A stretch of 64,000 nucleotides of DNA, from contig QFNI01000006.1 of the NCBI GenBank assembly GCA_003240775.1, positions 1 to 64,000 on the forward strand, read 5' to 3'. A model generated the notes under the pieces. That model saw only the letters and a list, made by a program, of their open reading frames with translations. It was not told the origin of the DNA and did no database searches. Position 1 is the stretch's first letter. Every line of letters starts with the position of its first letter. Below are positions 1-8,131 of this stretch, piece by piece. The translations under genes and the position numbers were made by a program. This DNA comes from Mesorhizobium amorphae (GTDB taxonomy: Bacteria > Pseudomonadota > Alphaproteobacteria > Rhizobiales > Rhizobiaceae).

Positions 1-471
1 ATCCTCCCCCACATAGCCCGCTTCGGTGAGCGTCGTCGCGTCCGCCATCGTGAAGGGCACATCGATGATGCGCGCCAGCGTCTGGGCGAGCAGCGTCTTG
101 CCGCAGCCGGTGGGGCCGATCAGCAGGATGTTGGACTTGGCCAGCTCGACGTCGTTGTTCTTGCCGGCGTGCGCCAGGCGCTTGTAGTGGTTGTGGACGG
201 CGACCGACAGCACGCGCTTGGCGTAGGGCTGACCGATCACATAGTCGTCCAGGACCTTGAGGATTTCCTGCGGGGTGGGCACACCCTCGCGGGACTTCAC
301 CATCGAGGTCTTGTTCTCCTCGCGGATGATGTCCATGCACAGCTCGACGCATTCGTCGCAGATGAACACGGTCGGACCCGCGATCAGCTTGCGGACCTCG
401 TGCTGGCTCTTGCCGCAGAACGAGCAGTAGAGCGTGTTCTTGGAATCGCCGCCGTTGTTGACCTTGCTCAT
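1..471 (-). CDS. clpX: ATP-dependent Clp protease ATP-binding subunit ClpX (N-terminal part)
   Basis: This is the first 157 residues of ClpX, the AAA+ unfoldase that feeds substrates to ClpP; the rest lies beyond the left window edge. The N-terminal C4 zinc finger is complete (Cys16, Cys19, Cys38, Cys41), followed by the AAA+ domain with Walker A GPTGCGKT at 119-126. The reading frame is open to base 1, where it ends in GYVGED, a conserved ClpX stretch. The family is usually about 420 residues, so roughly two thirds is missing because of the window edge, not truncation. clpP lies upstream on the same strand after a gap of about 255 bases, the usual alphaproteobacterial order. Confidence 0.97.
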   Translation of the reverse strand, partial: MSKVNNGGDSKNTLYCSFCGKSQHEVRKLIAGPTVFICDECVELCMDIIREENKTSMVKSREGVPTPQEILKVLDDYVIGQPYAKRVLSVAVHNHYKRLAHAGKNNDVELAKSNILLIGPTGCGKTLLAQTLARIIDVPFTMADATTLTEAGYVGED

Positions 472-726
472 TCCCTGATTCCCTTGTTCCTGCCGCCTTT
501 GCCTAAAGCTCGTGCGAGCACGGGCCTGCGCCTGGGTATGGCGGCGCCGGATGTTTCGGCCGCCGGGCGTCCTGTCGCGCCCAGCAAACCACTTCCGGCA
601 TCGACGCTAGCCCCGCGTCGATCAATGCCGGCTTAACGTAGGACTGGGGTCTTTTGCTGGGAACAGCAAAATGTGACAAGATTGCCGCATCCTCCGTCAA
701 ATCCGCGTCATAGGGCCGCCTTGGGC
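472..726. other. clpP-clpX intergenic region
   Basis: These 255 bases separate two co-oriented genes and probably hold the separate clpX promoter. I see no convincing gene and no strong terminator. The short open frame on the minus strand at 503-700 has no recognisable features. Confidence 0.5.
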
Positions 727-1362
727 TCAGCTGGCGGCCACCGCAGTCTCCATCGCCTCACGCGTGGTGATCACCTTGTCGACGAGGCCGAAGTCCTTCG
801 CCTCGTCGGCGGTGAGGAAATGGTCGCGGTCGAGCGTGCGCTCGATGGTCTCGTAGTCCTGGCCGGTGTGCTTCACATAGACCTCGTTCAAGCGGCGCTT
901 GAGCTTGATGATGTCCTGCGCGTGGCGCTCGATGTCGGAGGCCTGGCCCGAGAAGCCGCCCGAGGGCTGGTGCACCATGATGCGGGCGTTGGGGGTGGCG
1001 AAGCGCATGTCCTTGTGGCCGGCGCAGAGAAGCAGCGAGCCCATCGAGGCCGCCTGCCCCGTGCAGAGCGTCGAGACGGCCGGCTTGATGAACTGCATCG
1101 TGTCGTAGATGGCCATGCCGCTCGTCACCACGCCGCCGGGCGAGTTGATGTAGAGGCTGATCTCCTTCTTCGGGTTCTCGGCTTCCAGGAAGAGGAGCTG
1201 CGCGCAGACCAGCGTCGCCATGCCGTCTTCCACCGGCCCCGTGATGAAGATGATGCGCTCCTTCAGCAGGCGCGAGAAGATGTCGTAGGCGCGCTCGCCA
1301 CGGTTGGTCTGCTCGACCACCATCGGCACGAGGCTCATGTAATGCTGGACGGGATCTCTCAT
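727..1362 (-). CDS. clpP: ATP-dependent Clp protease proteolytic subunit ClpP
   Basis: ClpP is the serine peptidase chamber that degrades proteins unfolded by ClpX or ClpA. Counting from the chosen start, the Ser-His-Asp triad is Ser106 (in GQAASMGS), His131 (in MVHQPSGG) and Asp180. The 211-residue length fits the family. The ATG at 1362 is preferred over the one at 1377: it has AAGG eight bases upstream and gives the family N-terminus MRDPV, whereas the upstream ATG has no ribosome binding site. The gene is followed by clpX. Confidence 0.96.
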   Translation of the reverse strand: MRDPVQHYMSLVPMVVEQTNRGERAYDIFSRLLKERIIFITGPVEDGMATLVCAQLLFLEAENPKKEISLYINSPGGVVTSGMAIYDTMQFIKPAVSTLCTGQAASMGSLLLCAGHKDMRFATPNARIMVHQPSGGFSGQASDIERHAQDIIKLKRRLNEVYVKHTGQDYETIERTLDRDHFLTADEAKDFGLVDKVITTREAMETAVAAS

Positions 1363-1485
1363 GGGTCGTGCCTTCATGCGGGGCCCGACTGCAGGCGGCG
1401 CAATCGTCTTGTTGCGAGAATCGGGCTGGGGATCGAGGCCCGTAGATAGGATGCCGCCTCCACCTTGCGCAAGGCTGGCAGCCGA

Positions 1486-2589
1486 TCAGGCGGCTTCGGC
1501 CGCAAGCCAGCGCTTGAGCGATGCCGTCTCCCCCTTTGCCGCGGCTTCGGCCACCCGCAGCCCCACCGCTGCGCCGAACTTGAAGCCGTGGCCCGAACAG
1601 GCGGAAACCACGAGGCAGGCGCCCCGCTCGAAGGCTGTGAAACGCTCGTCGTCAGTGAAGGTGTAGGCGCAGGTCACAACCTCGCGCACGCGGTATTCCC
1701 CAAGTCTCGAAAGGGGTGGCGCGAACAGGTCGCGGAGGCGCTCGCCCTCGCCCGGTTCCGGCGACCTGCCGGCATCGGCATCGTGTGTCGGCCGCTTGTG
1801 CAGGCCCGATCCGAATTTGAGGCCGCCCTCGCCCGAAGGCGGGATGATGTAGCCGTCGGTGCTGCCGCCGATGTCGAGGATCACGGGCGAGCTGGCCCAG
1901 GCGGCTGCGAGGTCGGCAGGCGGCTCGCAATAGGCGAGCGCCGTGCGCCAGGTGCGCAGCGTGGAGCCGAGTTCCGGAAACAGTTTCAGCACCCATGCGC
2001 CGGCGGCGACCACGACGCGGTCGGCTTCGAGCACCTCGCCGCCGTCGAGCGTCACGCGGCCGCTCGCCTCGTCGATGCCTGCGACGCGTGCGTTTTCGCG
2101 CAGCACGGCACCCTTGTCGCGCAGCCAGGCCGCGAGATCGCGGGCGATGCGGCGGCAGTGCAGCGCTCCGCCCTCGGGCGAGAAGAAGGCGTAGCGGACC
2201 GATCCGGGTTCGAGAAACGGCAGGCGATGGGCGGCTTCCGCACCGTCCCACATTTCGACGGGGTAGCCGCCCTCGACCAGTCCCTCGCGCATGGTTTCGG
2301 CCTCGTCGCCCGGCTCCCGGGAGATGCAGACGAAGCCGCGCGGGTCGAGGTGGCTCGTGCCGAGGTCCGCCCACATCCTGTCCCAGGCTGCATAGGCTTC
2401 GGTGATCATGCGGCCGTAGCCCGAAGCGCGGCCATAGGCGCGCCGGATGATGCGGTGATGGTCGCCGGATGCCGCGAGCGGGTTGGGGATCGGCCCCTGT
2501 TCGAGAAGCGTCACCCGATGGCCGAGGCGGACGAGGCCCCAGGCGGTCGACAGGCCGGCTATCCCGCCGCCCACAACGATCACGCGCAT
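1486..2589 (-). CDS. FAD-dependent oxidoreductase, DAO/SolA-like
   Basis: This 367-residue flavoprotein of the D-amino-acid-oxidase fold begins with the Rossmann motif GGGIAG (7-12) and an acidic residue near position 30 that binds the ADP ribose. The length and overall pattern resemble monomeric sarcosine oxidase and N-methyltryptophan oxidase (SolA). The substrate is likely an amine or N-methyl amino acid but is not determined. The ATG at 2589 has GAAGGGG seven bases upstream. It is divergent from the P450 gene with 48 bases between them, so the two may share a control region. The last residues are alanine-rich, with no sign of truncation. Confidence 0.85.
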   Translation of the reverse strand: MRVIVVGGGIAGLSTAWGLVRLGHRVTLLEQGPIPNPLAASGDHHRIIRRAYGRASGYGRMITEAYAAWDRMWADLGTSHLDPRGFVCISREPGDEAETMREGLVEGGYPVEMWDGAEAAHRLPFLEPGSVRYAFFSPEGGALHCRRIARDLAAWLRDKGAVLRENARVAGIDEASGRVTLDGGEVLEADRVVVAAGAWVLKLFPELGSTLRTWRTALAYCEPPADLAAAWASSPVILDIGGSTDGYIIPPSGEGGLKFGSGLHKRPTHDADAGRSPEPGEGERLRDLFAPPLSRLGEYRVREVVTCAYTFTDDERFTAFERGACLVVSACSGHGFKFGAAVGLRVAEAAAKGETASLKRWLAAEAA

Positions 2590-2637
2590 TCTCAAGCCCC
2601 TTCGCCTTGCTGCTTCTGTTGCGATAGGAACGCGGCC

Positions 2638-3882
2638 ATGAGCAGCATCCAGCCTCCTTCCTATCTCCACTTCGACCCCGCGCGCAAAGCCATGCGGCTC
2701 GACCCGCGCGAGCCCCGCTTCGTGCAGGATCCCTACGAGGCCTACCGCTTCCTTCATACCCACGCGCCCGTGGTGTTCTGGGAGGATTACGGGCTTTGGT
2801 GCGTCGCTGGCTTCGAGATGGTGAACCGCCTGTTCCGAGACCGCCGCATGGGCCGCGAACGGCCGGGCGGCTATCTCGCGCATGTGGGCGAACGCCCGCA
2901 TCTCGCGGACTTCGATCGCGTGGAGGCGGCCTCGCTCTTGGAGCTGGAGGCTCCCGCCCACACGCGGCTGCGCGGCCTCGTCACGCGTGCCTTCGTGTCC
3001 CGCCAGGTGGAGCGGCTGCGCCCGCGCATCGAGAGGTTGGCCCATGAGCTGATCGACGGCTTCGAGGCGGACGGCGAAGCGGATCTGCTGCCGCGATTCG
3101 CGAGCCCGCTGCCCATCACGGTGATCGCCGAGATGCTCGGCGTATCGCCCGCCATGGGGGAGCAGATGCTCGACTGGTCGCACCGCATTGTCGGCATGTA
3201 CATGCATGCGCCCACGCATAACGACGCGGTTTCCGCGAATGCGGCCGCGGCCGAGTTTTCGCGCTTCATCCGCTCGGAAGCGGAAAACAAGCGTAAGAAC
3301 CCCGGCGACGATCTCCTTTCGCTGCTTTTGTCAGCCCGCGACGGCGGTGACAAGCTTTCGGAGGACGAGCTCGTTTCCTCGGTGATCCTGCTGCTCAATG
3401 CGGGCCATGAGGCGACCGTGCATCAGGCGGGGAATGCCGTCCGCACGATCCTCGCCCAGGGGGGCGATCCCCGCCGATTCTTCGAGACGCTTGATGCGGC
3501 GGAGCGGACGGTGGAGGAGTGCCTGCGTTTCGACGCGCCGCTCCACATGTTCACGCGCTTCGCCTATCAGGCGGTCGAGCTGGCGCCGGATGTCGCGCTT
3601 GAGGCCGGCGAGCAGGTCGCGCTTCTCTTGGGTGCGGCCAACCGCGATCCCTCGGCCTTCGAGGCGGCCGACACCTTTCGGCCCGACCGGCCCGACCAGC
3701 GCAACGTGTCGTTCGGCGCCGGCATTCATTTCTGCATCGGCGCTCCGCTCGCCCGGATCGAGCTGCAGGCGGCGCTCGGCGTGTTGTTCCAGCGCCTGCC
3801 CGGCCTCGCGCTCGCGGAACCGCCGCGCTTCAGCGACAGCTTTCATTTCCACGGCCTGGAAACGCTGCGCTGCCGCTGGTGA
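2638..3882 (+). CDS. Cytochrome P450
   Basis: This 414-residue soluble bacterial class I P450 is a heme monooxygenase that would need an external ferredoxin and reductase. The hallmarks are all present: the I-helix oxygen-activation motif AGHEAT (255-260), the K-helix ExxR as Glu294-Arg297, and the heme-binding loop FGAGIHFCIG with Cys366 as thiolate ligand. No membrane anchor is visible. The substrate cannot be told from sequence. No ferredoxin or reductase gene lies nearby; the divergent flavoprotein at 1486-2589 is an oxidase type, not a known P450 reductase. The ATG at 2638 has AGGAA just upstream. Confidence 0.95.
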   Translation: MSSIQPPSYLHFDPARKAMRLDPREPRFVQDPYEAYRFLHTHAPVVFWEDYGLWCVAGFEMVNRLFRDRRMGRERPGGYLAHVGERPHLADFDRVEAASLLELEAPAHTRLRGLVTRAFVSRQVERLRPRIERLAHELIDGFEADGEADLLPRFASPLPITVIAEMLGVSPAMGEQMLDWSHRIVGMYMHAPTHNDAVSANAAAAEFSRFIRSEAENKRKNPGDDLLSLLLSARDGGDKLSEDELVSSVILLLNAGHEATVHQAGNAVRTILAQGGDPRRFFETLDAAERTVEECLRFDAPLHMFTRFAYQAVELAPDVALEAGEQVALLLGAANRDPSAFEAADTFRPDRPDQRNVSFGAGIHFCIGAPLARIELQAALGVLFQRLPGLALAEPPRFSDSFHFHGLETLRCRW

Positions 3883-3885
3883 ACG

Positions 3886-4230
3886 CTAGAGGCGGATCAC
3901 GTATTCCTTGCGGGTGGTCTCGATCACCTGCCAGGTGCCCGTGAATCCCGGACGCAGCACGAAGCTGTCGCCGGCCCGCACCGTGCGGGCTTCGCGGCCG
4001 TCCTCGGTGATCACGGAGACGCCCGACAGGATGTGGCAGAACTCCCACTCGTCATAGCTGATGCGCCATGTGCCGGGTGTGGCTTCCCAGATGCCGGCAT
4101 AGAGGTCGCCCGCGGCCTCCTCCACATTCCAGGTGGTGAAGCGAGGGTCGCCTTCCAGCACGCGATCCGGGGTGGGAGCGCCTGCTTCCGCCTCGATGGC
4201 CTCGGTCGCGATCGTGCGGAAATGCGTCAT
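3886..4230 (-). CDS. Cupin domain protein
   Basis: This small single-domain cupin of 114 residues has a typical second half (WEFCHILSG, then AGDSFVLRPGFTGTW), as seen in the cupin_3/RmlC-like group often annotated as DUF861. The function is unknown; such proteins can be small enzymes or metabolite sensors. Its ATG overlaps the stop codon of the upstream sulfhydrylase gene (ATGA), so translation is probably coupled. It stops three bases before the end of the convergent P450 gene. Confidence 0.8.
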   Translation of the reverse strand: MTHFRTIATEAIEAEAGAPTPDRVLEGDPRFTTWNVEEAAGDLYAGIWEATPGTWRISYDEWEFCHILSGVSVITEDGREARTVRAGDSFVLRPGFTGTWQVIETTRKEYVIRL

Positions 4231-5507
4231 GCCTTGGCGAGCGCCCCTTCGAGGTCGGCGATGATGTCGGCCACGTCCTCGATGCCGACGGAGATGCGGA
4301 TCACCTCCGGCCCGGCACCCGCGGCCGTTTGCTGCTCGTCCGACAATTGGCGATGCGTGGTGGAGGCGGGGTGGATCACCAGCGAGCGCGTGTCGCCCAC
4401 ATTCGCTAGGTGCGAGAAGAGCTCCAGCGCTTCCACGAATCGGATGCCCGCCTCGTAGCCGTCCTTGAGGCCGAAGGTGAACACTGCGCCGGCACCCTTC
4501 GGCGAGTAGCGCTGCTGAAGCGTGTGGTTGGCATCCCCTTCGAGGCCGGAATAGGAGACCCAGGCCACCTTCGGGTGCTGGGAAAGCCACTCGGCCACGG
4601 CCCGCGCATTGTCGCAGTGCCGCTGCATGCGAAGCGGCAGCGTTTCCAGGCCTGTCAGGATCATGAAGGCGTTGAAGGGCGAGATCGAAGGCCCGAAGTC
4701 GCGCAGCCCGAGCACGCGCACGGCGATCGCGAAGGCGAAGTTGCCGAACGTCTCGTGCAGCACGAGCCCGCCATATTCGGGCCGCGGCTCCGACAGCATC
4801 GGGTAGCCGCCGCTTTTCGACCAGTCGAAGGTGCCGCCGTCCACCACGACGCCGCCCATCGAGTTGCCGTGGCCGCCCATGAACTTGGTGAGCGAATGGA
4901 CCACGATATCCGCGCCGTGCTCGATCGGCCGCACCAGATACGGGCTGGCCAGCGTGTTGTCGACGATCAGCGGCAGGCCGTGGCGATGGGCGATCTCGGC
5001 GATGGCCTCAATGTCCACGAAGACGCCGCCGGGATTGGCGAGGCTTTCGATGAAGATCGCGCGCGTGTTCGCGTCGATCAGCGCCTCGAAGCTCTCAGGC
5101 GCGTTGGTGTCGCCCCAGCGGACCTCCCAGCCGAAATTCTTGAAGGCGTGGCCGAACTGGTTGATGGAGCCGCCGTAAAGCCTGCGGGCCGCGACGAAAT
5201 TGTCGCCCGACTTCATCAGCGCGTGGAACACCAGAAGCTGTGCCGCATGGCCCGAAGCGACCGCGACCGCTGCCGTTCCCCCCTCGAGCGCGGCAACCCG
5301 CTCCTCGAGCACCGCCTGGGTCGGGTTCATGATGCGGGTGTAGATGTTGCCGAAAGCCTTGAGGCCGAATAGCGAGGCGGCGTGGTCGGCATCCTCGAAC
5401 ACGAAGGATGTTGTCTGGTAGATCGGCGTGGCGCGCGCGCCGGTCGCCGGATCGGGCCGGGCGCCCGCATGGACCGCCAGCGTGCTGAAACCTGGTTCGC
5501 GCTGCAT
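4227..5507 (-). CDS. metY: O-acetylhomoserine sulfhydrylase (PLP enzyme)
   Basis: This enzyme makes homocysteine from O-acetylhomoserine and sulfide, a direct sulfhydrylation route to methionine. The 426-residue length fits the MetY group of the Cys/Met-metabolism PLP family. Motifs include the start of the catalytic domain (FSTLAVHAG), VDNTLASPYL near 182-191, and SLTKFMGGHG with the PLP lysine Lys208. The ATG at 5507 has a strong GGAGGAG six bases upstream. The gene lies downstream of the CoA-binding protein gene after 77 bases and is coupled to the cupin. I looked for a SAM-II riboswitch upstream and did not see one. Cystathionine gamma-synthase activity is possible but less likely. Confidence 0.93.
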   Translation of the reverse strand: MQREPGFSTLAVHAGARPDPATGARATPIYQTTSFVFEDADHAASLFGLKAFGNIYTRIMNPTQAVLEERVAALEGGTAAVAVASGHAAQLLVFHALMKSGDNFVAARRLYGGSINQFGHAFKNFGWEVRWGDTNAPESFEALIDANTRAIFIESLANPGGVFVDIEAIAEIAHRHGLPLIVDNTLASPYLVRPIEHGADIVVHSLTKFMGGHGNSMGGVVVDGGTFDWSKSGGYPMLSEPRPEYGGLVLHETFGNFAFAIAVRVLGLRDFGPSISPFNAFMILTGLETLPLRMQRHCDNARAVAEWLSQHPKVAWVSYSGLEGDANHTLQQRYSPKGAGAVFTFGLKDGYEAGIRFVEALELFSHLANVGDTRSLVIHPASTTHRQLSDEQQTAAGAGPEVIRISVGIEDVADIIADLEGALAKA

Positions 5508-5584
5508 GATATGCTCCTCCCGCCTGCCTGCGGCGGCATTGATGGCGGCTCGTGCCCGCCCTTGCAAGATGATCGAGCGGCCGC

Positions 5585-6106
5585 TCAGCTCCGCCGGACG
5601 CCGAAGCTCTGGAAACCGCCCCGCATCAGCGGCTTCTTGGAAGAAAGCACGCGGCTGTTGACGCCATTCCAGCCGATCTCCCCCGACAGCCTGCCAAACT
5701 CGATCTTGGGACAGCGGTTCATGACGACGCGGATGCCCGCGCCTTCCGCGGTTTTCGCCGCCTCGTCATGGCGCACGCCGAGTTGAAGCCACAGCACCTT
5801 GGGCAGGGGGTCGAGCGCCAGCATTTCGGCGACGATGCCCGGCACGGCGTCGGACGCGCGGAACACGTCCACCATGTCGATCGCGCCGGGAATGTCGGCG
5901 AGCTTGGCATAGACCTGCTGGCCGAGGATCTGCTTGCCCGCCTGCCCCGGATTGACCGGCACAACCTCGTAGCCTTTGGCCAGGAGATATTTCAGCACGA
6001 AGAAGGACGGCCGCACCTCATTGGCGGATGCGCCCACCATCGCGATGCGGCGAACGCCGTGCAGGATGTCGGAAATATATGTGTTGTCGTAGGTGTCGTG
6101 GTTCAT
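5585..6106 (-). CDS. CoA-binding domain protein (YccU type)
   Basis: This 173-residue protein has the CoA-binding Rossmann fold: a nucleotide loop IAMVGASANEVRPS (residues 21-34), then VPVNPG near 49-54. It matches the stand-alone CoA_binding_2 family, whose cellular role is unresolved. Its ATG overlaps the stop codon of the VOC gene upstream (ATGA), so the two are probably translated together. A 12-base palindrome, GAGCGGCCGCTC, covers its stop codon at 5575-5586. Confidence 0.85.
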   Translation of the reverse strand: MNHDTYDNTYISDILHGVRRIAMVGASANEVRPSFFVLKYLLAKGYEVVPVNPGQAGKQILGQQVYAKLADIPGAIDMVDVFRASDAVPGIVAEMLALDPLPKVLWLQLGVRHDEAAKTAEGAGIRVVMNRCPKIEFGRLSGEIGWNGVNSRVLSSKKPLMRGGFQSFGVRRS

Positions 6107-6528
6107 CGGGGGAGTTCTGCCCGCCCTTCGGCATCAGGAGTGAATTCTGCGTTGAAGGCCACTTCCCAAAGATGGCCGGACGGGTCCGCGAAATAGCCGG
6201 ACCATCCGCCCCAAGGGGCGCGTTTGGCAGGCTTCACGATGCGCCCACCCGCCTGTTCCGCTTCAGTGAGCACCGCGTCGACCTCGGCTTCCGAGCGCGT
6301 GTTGTAGGCGAGTGCGACGCCGCTGAAGCCCGGCTCGGTGTTCTGAACCCCGGCATCGGTTGCGAGGTCGGCGCGCGGGAAAAGCGAAAGCGCCATGCCG
6401 TTGAGCTGGAAAAACGCCACGCCCTCATAGTGCCGCCCCCGCCGCTCGAAGCCGAGCGCTTCGTAGAAGGCCGCGTCGCGCGGAAGGTCGAGCGTGCCGA
6501 GCGTCACCATGGACAGCCGCGATTCCAT
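6103..6528 (-). CDS. VOC (glyoxalase/bleomycin resistance) family protein
   Basis: This 141-residue vicinal-oxygen-chelate fold protein shows LGTLDLPRDAAFYEALGF at the start and ADPSGHLWEVAFN near the end, the usual two half-modules of the fold. Members range from dioxygenases to antibiotic-binding proteins, and no specific substrate can be assigned. The ATG at 6528 overlaps the stop of the upstream hydratase gene (TGATG) and has GGAG nine bases upstream. A GTG 15 bases further upstream would overlap the preceding gene more and is less likely. Confidence 0.83.
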   Translation of the reverse strand: MESRLSMVTLGTLDLPRDAAFYEALGFERRGRHYEGVAFFQLNGMALSLFPRADLATDAGVQNTEPGFSGVALAYNTRSEAEVDAVLTEAEQAGGRIVKPAKRAPWGGWSGYFADPSGHLWEVAFNAEFTPDAEGRAELPR

Positions 6529-7349
6529 CAGCTCTCGCTCCACTCGGGCTTACGCTTGCCGAGAAACGCGCTGATGCCTTCTTCCGCGTCGCGGGCGAGC
6601 ATGTTCTCCACCATCACGCGCACGGTGTGATCATAAGCGTCCGCCAACGGCATCTCGGCCTGGGCATAGAAGGCCTGCTTGCCGATGCGAAGCGTGGCAG
6701 CCGACTTGGCCGCGATGGTGTCGGCATATTTCATCACGACGGCATCGAGATATTCGCGCGGCACGACGCGGTTGACGAGGCCCCACTCGCGCGCGGTGGC
6801 GGCGTCGATCGTCTCCCCCGTCAGCAGCATCTCCATCGCCTGCTTGCGCCCCACATTGCGCGACAGCGCGACCATGGGCGTGGAGCAGAAGAGGCCGATA
6901 TTGACGCCGGGCGTGCAGAAGCCGGCATGGTCGGTGGCGACGGCAAGATCACAGGATGCGACGAGTTGGAGCCCGGCAGCCGTCGCCAAACCGTCCACGG
7001 CGGCGATCACCGGCTTGGGACATTCCACGATCGACCGCATCAGCTTCGCGCAGGCGCGCATGGTTTCTTCGAAGAAGGCCCGCCCGCGGTCTGGGTCGGC
7101 GCGGCGTGCGGAAAGTTCCTTGAGGTCATGGCCGGCGCAGAACACTTTGCCTTCCGCCCCGAGCACGACGACGCGCACGGTTTTGTCGGATGCCGCGCGC
7201 TCGATGGCCTCCTGAAGCCTGGCGATCATGCCGAGCGACAGGGCGTTGGCGGGCGGGCTGGCCAAGAAAAGGCGCAGCACCGCGCCTTGTGCCTCCACGC
7301 GCAGCGGACCTTCCGCGGCGGTGGGACGAATGGCTAGGATTTCGGCCAT
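6528..7349 (-). CDS. Enoyl-CoA hydratase/isomerase family protein, ECHDC3-like
   Basis: This 273-residue crotonase-fold protein keeps the CoA-binding/oxyanion loops: CAGHDL around 71-75 and LATAAGLQLVAS around 121-132. Where canonical enoyl-CoA hydratase carries its two catalytic glutamates, this protein has Gln128 and a glycine-rich stretch (TPGVNIGLF), as in the ECHDC3 subgroup. Classical hydratase activity is therefore uncertain; isomerase or thioesterase-like chemistry is possible. The ATG at 7349 has GGGAGG at good spacing. It is the first gene of an overlapping run with the VOC and CoA-binding genes and is divergent from the thioesterase gene. Confidence 0.87.
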   Translation of the reverse strand: MAEILAIRPTAAEGPLRVEAQGAVLRLFLASPPANALSLGMIARLQEAIERAASDKTVRVVVLGAEGKVFCAGHDLKELSARRADPDRGRAFFEETMRACAKLMRSIVECPKPVIAAVDGLATAAGLQLVASCDLAVATDHAGFCTPGVNIGLFCSTPMVALSRNVGRKQAMEMLLTGETIDAATAREWGLVNRVVPREYLDAVVMKYADTIAAKSAATLRIGKQAFYAQAEMPLADAYDHTVRVMVENMLARDAEEGISAFLGKRKPEWSES

Positions 7350-7423
7350 GGACGCCTCCCGGTTGCAGGGCGGGAGTTTTGCGCCGCTTGCGCGGGCCGG
7401 GTCAACAGTGCTCCGTTCACGCC

Positions 7424-7873
7424 ATGCCGAATGCATCCCCCGCCCCGCTCGAAGCCTCCGCCGTTCAAGCCCTGATCGAGCGCGAGTATCCGCAGCTCAA
7501 TGCCGGCGGCACCGCTTATCGGGTGACGGCTGTGACGAAAGACGGCTGCGTGCTCGCGCTTGCGGCGGGCGAGCCGCATCTGCGCCCCGGCGGCACGGTG
7601 TCCGGCCCCACCCTCTTCACGCTCGCCGATGTCGGGGGCTTTGCCTGCGCGCTCGCGCATGGCGGCGGGGATGTGCTGGCCGTCACCACGAACGTCTCGA
7701 TCAACTTCATGCGCAAGGCGCGGCCCGGCCCGATCGAGGCGCGCTGCCGGATCCTGAAGCTCGGGCGCACGCTGATGGTGTTCGAGGCAAACATCGTGGG
7801 GGTGGGAAGCGACGAGCCGATCGCGCATGCGGTGGGGACATACGCCTTGCGAGTGAGTGACGCCCGAGCGTGA
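7424..7873 (+). CDS. PaaI-type acyl-CoA thioesterase
   Basis: This 149-residue single hot-dog-fold domain contains GGTVSGPTLFTLADVGGFACA, the HGG-family helix that in PaaI relatives carries the catalytic acid, followed by TTNVSINFMRKA. It probably hydrolyses an acyl-CoA, possibly as a housekeeping function for stalled intermediates; the substrate is unknown. It is divergent from the enoyl-CoA hydratase-like gene with 74 bases between. Confidence 0.85.
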   Translation: MPNASPAPLEASAVQALIEREYPQLNAGGTAYRVTAVTKDGCVLALAAGEPHLRPGGTVSGPTLFTLADVGGFACALAHGGGDVLAVTTNVSINFMRKARPGPIEARCRILKLGRTLMVFEANIVGVGSDEPIAHAVGTYALRVSDARA

Positions 7874-7901
7874 CCTTCATCGCTCCACACAACGAATAGT
7901 A

Positions 7902-7921
7902 TGAGGTATCCTGTTACCTCA
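7902..7921. repeat. Inverted repeat TGAGGTA-N6-TACCTCA
   Basis: A perfect 7-base inverted repeat with a 6-base spacer lies between the thioesterase stop and the rplM promoter. It could be a weak terminator without a T-run or a protein-binding palindrome; sequence alone does not decide. Confidence 0.5.
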
Positions 7922-7974
7922 ATGGCTACAGCGCTGTTTTTTCGAGAGAACTTAGGGCGTGTTCCGCCCGACAC

Positions 7975-8003
7975 TTGATCTTTCCACCGCCCTCGCCTAT
8001 AGC
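7975..8003 (+). promoter_or_regulatory. Predicted sigma-70 promoter of rplM-rpsI
   Basis: TTGATC (7975-7980) and TATAGC (7998-8003) are separated by exactly 17 bases and lie about 130 bases before the rplM start, a reasonable fit to a housekeeping alphaproteobacterial promoter. Transcription would begin near 8010, leaving a leader of about 120 bases that contains a strong hairpin. Confidence 0.6.
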
Positions 8004-8041
8004 CCGGCGCGTGCTCGCAGCCTCCGCGCTCGCGGCGCGCC

Positions 8042-8065
8042 GTTGCAGGCGTCAATGCCTGCAAC
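8042..8065 (+). promoter_or_regulatory. Leader hairpin upstream of rplM
   Basis: GTTGCAGGC (8042-8050) pairs perfectly with GCCTGCAAC (8057-8065) across a 6-base loop, inside the predicted rplM leader. No T-run follows, so it is not a terminator. In E. coli L13 represses its own rplM-rpsI mRNA through the leader, so this may be an autoregulatory target; that role is inference. Confidence 0.5.
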
Positions 8066-8131
8066 CCAAGCAACAAGAAACGCCGTCTCGCGGGTTCGCC
8101 CGTGAAGCGGTCACGCAAGGAAGCCAACCTC

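Noticed and set aside
1465..2637. Upstream extension of the P450 frame by almost 400 codons
   Set aside because: This part is antisense to the flavoprotein gene and has no P450 or other features. The ATG at 2638 has a ribosome binding site and gives the normal length.
5508..5600. Possible SAM-II riboswitch before the O-acetylhomoserine sulfhydrylase gene
   Set aside because: I looked for the conserved SAM-II core on the minus strand and did not see it; the upstream gene is only 77 bases away.
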